The position numbers and the translations under genes are program-made. From positions 1 through 5,416 of the forward strand of contig JAIYAA010000357.1 of NCBI GenBank assembly GCA_027489295.1: DNA of 5,416 nucleotides, in the 5' to 3' direction. This DNA is from Sphingomonadales bacterium (lineage in GTDB: Bacteria; Pseudomonadota; Alphaproteobacteria; Sphingomonadales; Sphingomonadaceae). Below are positions 1-4,301 of this stretch, in pieces. Within the stretch, counting starts at the first letter, position 1, and each line of letters begins with the position of its first letter. The notes under the pieces were generated by a model that was not told the DNA's origin, ran no database searches, and was given only the letters and a program-made list of their open reading frames with translations.

Positions 1-411
1 ACGGTCCAGCTGATCGAATCGAAGCTCACCCGCCCCAACGGCATCGGTCTCTCGCCCGACCAGCGGACGCTGTACGTCTCGGTGTCCGACGATGCCGCGC
101 CGTTCACCTGGGCCTACAGCCTCGGCGACGACGGCCTGGCGACCGGCCGGAAAGTCTTCCTCGATCACCGTGCCGGCACGGCGGCGGGCCTGCAGGGCCA
201 TGCCGACGGGATGAAGGTGGCGGCGAGCGGGCACCTCTATGCCAGTGGCCCCGGCGGCATCCATGTCGTGGCACCCGATGGGCGGCGGCTGGGGCTGATC
301 TCGACCGGCAAGAAGGCGGCGAACTGCTGCTTCGGCGAAGACGGAAAGACGCTGTTCATCACCTCCAGCGACCAGGTGTTCCGCCTGCGCCTGCGCGCCT
401 CCGGCTGGTAA
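1..411 (+). CDS. SMP-30/gluconolactonase/LRE-family protein, C-terminal part (5' end outside window)
   Basis: The first 136 codons visible are open from base 1 and end at TAA 409-411. The motif RPNGIGLSPD near residues 11-20 and the later segment with ADGMKVAASG (about residues 68-77) are characteristic blades of the SMP-30/regucalcin six-bladed beta-propeller. In that family the Asn of the PNG motif (here residue 13) and the Asp of the DG motif (here residue 69) bind the catalytic divalent metal; both are present. Family members hydrolyse sugar lactones such as gluconolactone, but some hydrolyse other lactones or phosphotriesters, so the substrate is not predictable here. The N-terminal half, including the usual metal-binding Glu and any signal peptide, lies outside the window. 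A Nudix gene starts 30 bp downstream on the same strand, suggesting cotranscription. Family call is firm; exact reaction is open. Confidence 0.88.
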   Translation, partial: TVQLIESKLTRPNGIGLSPDQRTLYVSVSDDAAPFTWAYSLGDDGLATGRKVFLDHRAGTAAGLQGHADGMKVAASGHLYASGPGGIHVVAPDGRRLGLISTGKKAANCCFGEDGKTLFITSSDQVFRLRLRASGW

Positions 412-441
412 GCGGCGCAGGCGCGGCGTAGAGCCGGGCCG

Positions 442-1176
442 ATGTCGGAGCCAGAAGCCATCCCCGCCGCCACCGTGATCGTGATGCGCGACACCGGCAG
501 CGGGCCGCCCGAATTGCTGATGGTCGAGCGTTCGCGGGCGATGGCGTTCGCGGGCGGGGCGCTGGTGTTTCCCGGCGGGCGGATCGATCCCGGCGATCAC
601 CTGCTCGCCGATAGCCACACCGACGCCGCCGCCCGAGTCGCGGCGATCCGCGAGACGATTGAGGAAGCCGGGCTGGCGCTGGGGCTCGATGGCGACGCCG
701 CGACGCTCGCCGCACTGCGTGCCGAGCTGCACGCGGGCGAGCCCTTTGCCCAGTTGCTCGGCGAGGCCGGACTCGCGCTCGACCTCGACGTGCTGGTGCC
801 GTTTGCCCGCTGGCTGCCCTATGGCCTGCCGCACCGGGTGTTCGACACGCGCTTCTACCTCGCCCGCGCCCCCGAAGCCGCCGCGCCGCAGGTCGACGGC
901 AGCGAGAATGTCCGGCTGTGCTGGATCACCGCGCAGCACGCGCTCGATGCCGCGGACCGGGGGGAGGCGATGCTGATCTACCCCACCCGCCGCAACCTGG
1001 AACGGCTGGCGCTGTTCGACGGTTTCGAGGCGGCCATGGCCCATGCCCGCGCCTTCCCGATCGAAACGATCACCCCGTTCGTCGAGTCGCGCGACGGCGT
1101 CGACTGGCTCTGCATTCCCGAAGGGCTCGGCTACCCCGTCACCGCCGAGCGGATGGACCGCGCGGTGCGCGCGTGA
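442..1176 (+). CDS. Nudix hydrolase with an insertion in the Nudix box (NUDT7/8/19-like)
   Basis: A 244-aa protein starting at ATG 442 with a weak AGAG ribosome site at 430-433. Nudix enzymes cleave nucleoside diphosphates linked to another moiety, using Mg2+ held by Glu residues of the Nudix box. Here the box is seen as FPGGRIDPGD (residues 43-52) followed by RETIEEAGL (70-78), which keeps the catalytic glutamates E71, E74 and E75. The canonical box has 7 residues between the acidic residue and RE; here there are 17, so there is a roughly 10-residue insertion. Inserted Nudix boxes occur in the group related to NUDT19 and similar coenzyme A diphosphatase-like proteins, so a CoA or acyl-CoA substrate is possible, but the sequence does not prove it. 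No signal peptide; cytoplasmic. The stop codon overlaps the GTG of the extensin-family gene by 4 bp (GTGA), implying translational coupling. Family call is firm; substrate is inference. Confidence 0.88.
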   Translation: MSEPEAIPAATVIVMRDTGSGPPELLMVERSRAMAFAGGALVFPGGRIDPGDHLLADSHTDAAARVAAIRETIEEAGLALGLDGDAATLAALRAELHAGEPFAQLLGEAGLALDLDVLVPFARWLPYGLPHRVFDTRFYLARAPEAAAPQVDGSENVRLCWITAQHALDAADRGEAMLIYPTRRNLERLALFDGFEAAMAHARAFPIETITPFVESRDGVDWLCIPEGLGYPVTAERMDRAVRA

Positions 1177-1901
1177 AGGCGCTGAAGCAGACGGTGTGGG
1201 TGCTGCTGGTCTTCGCGCTGATCGCCGGCGGCGCGCTGCTGCTGCTGATGTGGACGCGCAGCCGCCCGCAGGACGTGCCGTGGACGCCGCTCGACCTTTC
1301 GCAGCCGATCGGCGCCTTTACCGGCCGCAAGCTGGCTGGCCTGGCCGGGGAGGATGGCCAGTGCCGCGCGCTGCTCACCCGGGCGGGGGTGCGCTATGAA
1401 CGCATGATGCCGGTGCCGAAGCAGGGCGAATGCGGCTATGCGGACGGGGTGCGGTTCACCGCCGGTGGATCGCGCACGATCGGGTTCAGCCCCCCGCTCG
1501 GCACCGCCTGTCCGGTCGCGGCAGGGCTGGCGCTGTGGGAGTGGAACGTGGTCCAGCCCGAAGCGCAGAAGCATTTCGGCATGCGCGTCGTGCGGATCGA
1601 GCATTTCGGCAGCTATTCCTGCCGGCGCATGTACGGCCGCACCACCGGCGACTGGAGCGAGCATGCGAAGGCCAACGCGGTCGACATCGCCGCCTTCATC
1701 CTGGCGGACGGTCGCCGCGTCAGCGTGCTGAACGACTGGAAGGGGGAGGGCGACAAGCCGGTCTTCCTGCGCGCGGTCCGCGACGGCGCCTGCCGGCTGT
1801 TCGCGACGGTGCTCTCACCGGACTATAACGCCGCCCACCGCGACCACCTCCATCTCGACCAGGCTGCACGTGGCGAGATGGGGTGGCGGGCCTGCCGCTG
1901 A
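1173..1901 (+). CDS. Extensin family protein with M15-peptidase-like metal motif, membrane-anchored
   Basis: A 242-aa protein. I chose GTG 1173 because it overlaps the Nudix stop by 4 bp and places a clean membrane segment (about residues 7-27) right at the N-terminus, with K2 and K5 before it and arginines after it; the reading frame stays open further upstream only as an overlap of the Nudix gene. Residues about 60-242 match the bacterial extensin-like C-terminal domain, despite the name unrelated to plant cell-wall extensins in function. Visible are SEHAKANAVD (162-171) and DHLHLD (224-229), which copy the SxHxxGxAxD...HxH zinc pattern of M15/VanY D-Ala-D-Ala carboxypeptidases: H164, D171 and H227 are the likely ligands. 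Six cysteines (64, 87, 113, 150, 207, 241) suggest disulfides in the periplasm. Murein cleavage is plausible but inferred. The gene ends just before a strong palindrome. Confidence 0.88.
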   Translation: MKALKQTVWVLLVFALIAGGALLLLMWTRSRPQDVPWTPLDLSQPIGAFTGRKLAGLAGEDGQCRALLTRAGVRYERMMPVPKQGECGYADGVRFTAGGSRTIGFSPPLGTACPVAAGLALWEWNVVQPEAQKHFGMRVVRIEHFGSYSCRRMYGRTTGDWSEHAKANAVDIAAFILADGRRVSVLNDWKGEGDKPVFLRAVRDGACRLFATVLSPDYNAAHRDHLHLDQAARGEMGWRACR

Positions 1902-1911
1902 GCGCTTTCTT

Positions 1912-1924
1912 GCGCCTTTGGCGC
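1912..1924 (+). terminator. Small hairpin just after the extensin-family gene
   Basis: GCGCC, loop TTT, GGCGC: a perfect 5-bp GC stem starting 10 bp after the stop codon. It is followed by GGTTGC, not a T run, so it is at best a weak terminator or a structure protecting the 3' end. The stronger candidate is the long palindrome just downstream. Confidence 0.3.
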
Positions 1925-1928
1925 GGTT

Positions 1929-2010
1929 GCGGCGCCGGCCCTCTCCCCCACCCGGCCACCCAGCGGCAGGATCTTGTGGGTGGCCGGGTGGGGGAGAGGG
2001 CCGGTGCCGC
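1929..2010. repeat. Long perfect-type palindrome (34-bp arms, 14-bp loop), likely bidirectional terminator or dispersed palindromic repeat
   Basis: The arms are 1929-1962 and 1977-2010. They are reverse complements over 34 positions with one difference (G1934 against T2005, which still forms a G-U pair in RNA). The loop is 1963-1976. The core CCCTCTCCCCCACCCGG is C-rich on one arm and G-rich on the other. It lies between the ends of two convergent genes, where a hairpin would stop transcription from both sides. There is no T run on either side. Such GC-rich CCCTCTCCC...GGGAGAGGG palindromes commonly recur between genes in proteobacterial genomes (REP-like elements); I cannot show other copies from this window. 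Confidence 0.8.
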
Positions 2011-2011
2011 C

Positions 2012-2036
2012 CGGAAGTGCGCTAGGCGCACTTCCG
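2012..2036. terminator. Second hairpin downstream of the 183-aa minus-strand gene
   Basis: CGGAAGTGCGC at 2012-2022 pairs perfectly with GCGCACTTCCG at 2026-2036, leaving a TAG loop: an 11-bp stem only 11 bp past the stop codon of the minus-strand gene. Its position suits termination of that gene or protection of its 3' end. No T run follows on the minus strand, so classic intrinsic termination is not shown; the larger palindrome next to it would add to the effect. Confidence 0.5.
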
Positions 2037-2047
2037 CAAAAGGGACT

Positions 2048-2599
2048 TCAGTTCGGCAGGGCGTTGGTGTCGATCTTTTCCACCCATTGCGGGAAGAAGC
2101 TCGGCTGGCGGTTCGACCAGCCCGAAGCGGTCGCCGCGGCTTCGCTGATCGACTGGAGCAGCTTGCGGCGCAGATCCGGATGGAGGTGCGGCAGCGCCGA
2201 GGCCGAGCAGAACGCCGCCGGCAGCCACGGCCGCACTTCCGCGCCGAGCAGTCGCTCGTAGAGGAAGCGATAGGCGGAGAAGCTGGTCAGCCGGCCCTGG
2301 CCGAGATCGAACGCCGAGAGCGTGACCAGCGGCGCCATGAAGGGTTCGATGCCCCCCAGATCGCTGTCGTTGGGCAGCATCGCGCGGATATCGCCAAGGC
2401 GTTCGTAAATGCGTGCCTGGGCACGGATGCTCGCGGCTTCCACCACGTCGCGCGACCAGCGCGAAAGCGCGTCGTCGCGCTCCAGACCCACGTCCAGCGA
2501 CCGGCGCACATAGCGCTGGGTCGCGGCGGTGAACCCCGCAAATTCCTTCATTTCGGCCAGCGTCATCGCACCTTCGGCCGGTTTCGCTCGTGCAGCCAT
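2048..2599 (-). CDS. Uncharacterised 183-aa protein
   Basis: I do not recognise this family. The start ATG (2599-2597) is supported by a good ribosome site, GGGAGA on the minus strand (2612-2607), 7 bp upstream, and codon third positions are strongly G/C as in the neighbouring real genes. The protein begins with a short basic, Ala-rich stretch (residues 1-11) and an internal Met at 12. From residue 13 to about 75 it looks helical and charged (for example TLAEMKEFAGF, then RWSRDVVEAASIRAQARIYERL). Residues 83-120 are more hydrophobic but not a clear membrane span, and the C-terminal part is rich in W, P and F (WLPAAF, QPSFFPQW). It has one cysteine (C131) and no signal peptide, so it is probably cytoplasmic. 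The gene is transcribed alone, divergent from the CHAP gene and convergent to the extensin gene, so its context gives no functional hint. Confidence 0.75.
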   Translation of the reverse strand: MAARAKPAEGAMTLAEMKEFAGFTAATQRYVRRSLDVGLERDDALSRWSRDVVEAASIRAQARIYERLGDIRAMLPNDSDLGGIEPFMAPLVTLSAFDLGQGRLTSFSAYRFLYERLLGAEVRPWLPAAFCSASALPHLHPDLRRKLLQSISEAAATASGWSNRQPSFFPQWVEKIDTNALPN

Positions 2600-2606
2600 C
2601 TCGACG

Positions 2607-2612
2607 TCTCCC
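2607..2612 (-). promoter_or_regulatory. Ribosome binding site of the 183-aa protein gene
   Basis: The minus strand reads GGGAGA followed by CGTCGAG and then ATG (about 7-8 bp spacing). It is a near-consensus Shine-Dalgarno and fixes the start at 2599 instead of the internal Met at codon 12. Confidence 0.7.
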
Positions 2613-2878
2613 GCTCGGTTCCTTTTAGCCCGTGGGATGGATCATGCTCCGCACTGGTTAACGCAGAGCTTAATGACCCCCTCCGTATCCCCACGAGCAT
2701 TGGAACCTAAATTCTGCTGCGACGCAACATGGGTTTGCGACGAACCGATGACGCTACGCAATCTCCCTTAGGGCGCTGATATCGGCTAGTAATTTCCCGG
2801 ATGTCGGGGGTCGCGTCCCAAGAAGGGAGCCGAAAAGGTCCCGCGCGGCAAGGTGGGACTTCCGGACCGGTTCCCCGC

Positions 2879-2893
2879 GTTCAGAAACGGTTC
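2879..2893. promoter_or_regulatory. GTTC-N7-GTTC direct repeat: LexA-type (SOS) box or response-regulator site
   Basis: The sequence reads GTTC-AGAAACG-GTTC; extended, it is GTTCAG N5 GTTCAG, an 11-bp period. Exact GTTC-N7-GTTC is the established LexA operator form in alphaproteobacteria. The same one-turn direct-repeat layout also suits OmpR-family regulators such as ChvI, which would fit an envelope gene better. A third GTTC sits at 2870-2873. It lies 123 bp upstream of the proposed TTG start of the CHAP gene and nearly 290 bp from the start of the minus-strand gene. One match in a GC-rich sequence can arise by chance. Confidence 0.45.
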
Positions 2894-3001
2894 AGCGCAC
2901 CTCGTCGGTGCATTCCAACGCTTCGTCGGATCGCCGAGCCGCAGGGGTGTACGAGTGTCCTATAGTTTGGCTAGCAACCCTCAACCGCTTCGTTTCTGAC
3001 C

Positions 3002-3007
3002 GGGGGG
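3002..3007 (+). promoter_or_regulatory. Ribosome binding site deciding the TTG start of the CHAP gene
   Basis: A run of six G (GGGGGG), preceded by C, sits 8 bp before TTG 3016. None of the other in-frame starts (GTG 2908, GTG 3034, ATG 3049) has a purine-rich site at the right distance. Confidence 0.5.
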
Positions 3008-3015
3008 TCCAAAAC

Positions 3016-3543
3016 TTGTTCACTCGTTTTGCAGTGCGTTTCGCACTGATGGCGTTCTGCGCCCTGATGACCACGGTCCCCGCTCAGGCGAAGGGCACGT
3101 TCTGGCAGTGCGTCACGTTCGCGCGCCAGGCGTCCGGTGTCGAACTCCGCGGCAATGCCTGGACCTGGTGGGACCAGGCCGCCGGCCGCTACCAGCGCGG
3201 CGAGACCCCGAAGGTCGGCGCGGTGATGTCGTTCCAGCGCACCGCGCGCATGCCGATGGGCCATGTCGCGATGGTGTCGCAGGTCGTCAGCGCCCGCGAA
3301 GTGCTGCTGACCCATGCCAACTGGTCGACCCCCGGCGCTGTCGAGCACGACGTCCGTGCCGTCGACGTCTCGCCCAACGGCGACTGGAGCGAAGTGCGCG
3401 TGTGGTACGGCCGTACCGGCGGTCTCGGCACCTCGAGCTATCCAGTCAACGGCTTCATCTACCCGGGTTCGGCCCCGACCAGCGACTGGGCCAACGTCCA
3501 GGTCGCCGCACTCAGCCTGCCGACGCTCAGCTTTTCCAACTGA
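3016..3543 (+). CDS. Secreted CHAP-domain peptidoglycan hydrolase (amidase/endopeptidase)
   Basis: A 175-aa protein from TTG 3016. CHAP domains are cysteine amidohydrolases that cut peptide or amide bonds in peptidoglycan. Residues 1-25 form a Sec signal peptide: arginines R4 and R8, a hydrophobic core FALMAFCALMTTV, and a PAQA cleavage site before K26. The mature part opens with the catalytic motif WQCVTFAR, nucleophile C32; the histidine is H83 in MGHVAMV, and THANW (99-103) likely supplies the third residue (N102). The fold continues through RVWYG (128-132) and a C-terminal NGFIYPGS segment. At about 150 mature residues it is a stand-alone CHAP domain without a wall-binding module. The start is uncertain: TTG 3016 has the G-rich ribosome site and full signal peptide, while GTG 3034 and ATG 3049 would also leave usable signals; GTG 2908 would bury the signal 36 residues in. 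Role in cell separation or wall remodelling is inferred. Confidence 0.85.
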   Translation: MFTRFAVRFALMAFCALMTTVPAQAKGTFWQCVTFARQASGVELRGNAWTWWDQAAGRYQRGETPKVGAVMSFQRTARMPMGHVAMVSQVVSAREVLLTHANWSTPGAVEHDVRAVDVSPNGDWSEVRVWYGRTGGLGTSSYPVNGFIYPGSAPTSDWANVQVAALSLPTLSFSN

Positions 3544-3557
3544 TCCCGTTCGCGTGA

Positions 3558-4049
3558 TTACGCCCTGGGCGTGAAGCGCAGCGCCACGCCGTTCATGCAA
3601 TAGCGCTTGCCGGTCGGTTTCGGCCCGTCGTCGAAGACATGGCCGAGATGGCCGCCGCAGCGGCGGCACAGCACTTCGGTGCGCTCCATCCCCAGGCTGC
3701 GATCGCCCCGCGTCACCACGGCATTTCCCAGCGGCGCATAGAAGCTGGGCCAGCCGGTGCCGCTGTCGAACTTGGTGGCGGAATCGAACAGCGGCAGCGC
3801 GCAGCCGGCGCAGCCGAACACGCCCTTGCGATGTTCCTTGTTGAGCGGGCTGGTGAAGGGATATTCGGTCCCGCCGTTCCGCAGCACGTTATAGGCAGCC
3901 GGGCTCAGCTTCTTCTTCCACTCGGCATCGCTCAGTTTGACCGGGAAGTCCGGCAGCGGCGCGGCGGGGGCATTGCCGCAGCCGAACAGCGGTAGGGCGA
4001 CGGCGGCCGTTCCGGCGGCGGCAAGCAACTGGCGGCGATCGATCGGCAT
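3558..4049 (-). CDS. msrB: Peptide-methionine (R)-S-oxide reductase MsrB, Tat-exported and possibly a lipoprotein
   Basis: A 163-aa protein that reduces the R form of methionine sulfoxide in proteins. The MsrB domain covers about residues 38-161: TEYPFTSPL (61-69), the zinc pairs C80-x-x-C83 and C128-x-x-C131, TKFDSGTGWPSFY (92-104), GHLGHVFDDGP (133-143), and the catalytic cysteine C151 in RYCMNG. Most homologues have RYCxNS, so the Ser after Asn is Gly here. The N-terminus has twin arginines (DRRQLLAAAG, 4-13), a hydrophobic stretch and LFGC (21-24), pointing to Tat export with possible lipidation at C24, although F at -2 is not ideal for a lipobox. The protein therefore probably works in the periplasm, repairing envelope proteins. 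ATG 4049 is chosen because it gives this signal and has GAGG 8 bp upstream; the frame is open to 4217 but that extension lacks family similarity. It is convergent with the CHAP gene, 14 bp apart. Confidence 0.93.
   Translation of the reverse strand: MPIDRRQLLAAAGTAAVALPLFGCGNAPAAPLPDFPVKLSDAEWKKKLSPAAYNVLRNGGTEYPFTSPLNKEHRKGVFGCAGCALPLFDSATKFDSGTGWPSFYAPLGNAVVTRGDRSLGMERTEVLCRRCGGHLGHVFDDGPKPTGKRYCMNGVALRFTPRA
3560..3572. terminator. Short palindrome at the meeting point of the CHAP and msrB genes
   Basis: ACGCCC-T-GGGCGT is a perfect inverted repeat with effectively a 5-bp stem and 3-nt loop. It starts at the last base of the msrB stop codon and lies 16 bp past the CHAP stop. It is the only structure seen in this tight convergent junction, but no T run follows, so terminator function is weakly supported. 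Confidence 0.25.
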
Positions 4050-4057
4050 GGGCAAGA

Positions 4058-4061
4058 CCTC
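4058..4061 (-). promoter_or_regulatory. Ribosome binding site of msrB
   Basis: The minus strand reads GAGG followed by TCTTGCCC and ATG (8-bp spacing). It supports the start at 4049 instead of the open-frame ATG at 4217. Confidence 0.6.
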
Positions 4062-4079
4062 GTGCTGGGGGCGTGTTCG

Positions 4080-4108
4080 GATATAGGTTCGATGCGCACG
4101 GCCAAAAG
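4080..4108 (-). promoter_or_regulatory. Candidate promoter of msrB
   Basis: On the minus strand CTTTTG (4108-4103), 17 bp, then TATATC (4085-4080) resembles a sigma-70 type promoter with a good -10 and a poor -35. Transcription would start near 4073, giving a leader of about 24 nt with the ribosome site. The -35 mismatch keeps confidence low. Confidence 0.35.
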
Positions 4109-4210
4109 GTTGCAGCAGGGCGCTTCTTTTCTCGCCCGCCGCGCATCCTGGCGCCGGAACGGGACGGATCCGCGCCCGTACCCAGGCCAAGGATTGATTT
4201 CCCGGCGCCA

Positions 4211-4239
4211 CTGTCACAAGGCTGCAAAGCTTTTGTCAC
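4211..4239 (+). promoter_or_regulatory. PHO box (PhoB binding site) upstream of btaA
   Basis: Three 7-bp units follow each other at an exact 11-bp period: CTGTCAC (4211-4217), CTGCAAA (4222-4228) and TTGTCAC (4233-4239), separated by 4-bp spacers AAGG and GCTT. The PHO box consensus is CTGTCAT-N4-CTGTCAT. The outer two units match at 6 and 5 of 7 positions; the middle one is weaker. A weak -10-like CATGTT (4252-4257) lies 12 bp after the last unit, the arrangement expected where PhoB replaces -35 recognition. The downstream gene, btaA, belongs to a pathway known to be induced by phosphate limitation in other alphaproteobacteria, which strengthens the call. Confidence 0.7.
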
Positions 4240-4286
4240 AGGGGGTGGGAGCATGTTCGGCGGGGCGCCGGACGGGCTCATTCGCC

Positions 4287-4291
4287 GGGAG
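4287..4291 (+). promoter_or_regulatory. Ribosome binding site of btaA
   Basis: GGGAG lies 10 bp before ATG 4302. It supports this start; the nearby ATG at 4253 is in another frame. Confidence 0.6.
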
Positions 4292-4301
4292 TCGTTTCGA
4301 A

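Larger units (their letters stand above)
2600..3015. other. Non-coding divergent upstream region (416 bp) between the 183-aa gene and the CHAP gene
   Basis: No convincing gene is present. The stretch is richer in A/T than the flanking genes around 2650-2800, as expected of promoter DNA. It contains two TTAA words at 2658-2661 and 2670-2673, a GTTC-N7-GTTC repeat at 2879-2893, a small hairpin GCACC/GGTGC at 2897-2911, and a TATAGT word at 2961-2966 that could be a -10 element for the CHAP gene but lacks a good -35 partner. The reading frame of the CHAP gene is open back to GTG 2908, but that extension looks untranslated. The middle (about 2680-2870) shows nothing I can name. Confidence 0.6.

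Noticed and set aside
918..1172. 85-codon upstream extension of the extensin frame
   Set aside because: It lies entirely within the Nudix gene in another frame, and GTG 1173 gives the expected overlap start and membrane anchor.
1131..1664. 177-codon minus-strand frame opposite the extensin gene
   Set aside because: Shadow of a gene with recognisable motifs; Ala/Arg/His-rich with no family resemblance.
1883..2710. 275-codon plus-strand frame spanning the palindrome and the 183-aa gene
   Set aside because: It runs through a long palindrome, overlaps the end of the extensin gene and is Arg/Gln/His-rich, as shadow frames are. The minus-strand gene has the ribosome site and coding-like codon use.
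2702..2727. GGAACC followed by CGCAAC, considered as an EcfG general-stress promoter
   Set aside because: The -35-like GGAAC is exact, but the expected CGTT at 16-17 bp is absent (CGCA instead).
2787..2793. TAGTAAT as a -10 element
   Set aside because: No acceptable -35 at 16-18 bp, and it would leave a leader of more than 200 nt before the CHAP gene.
4118..4137. GGGCG/CGCCC inverted repeat with a 10-nt loop upstream of msrB
   Set aside because: Only 5 bp of stem in GC-rich sequence and upstream of the likely transcription start; easily chance.
4050..4217. 56-codon N-terminal extension of msrB from ATG 4217
   Set aside because: It would bury the twin-arginine signal, lacks similarity to MsrB proteins, overlaps the PHO box, and the internal ATG 4049 has a ribosome site.
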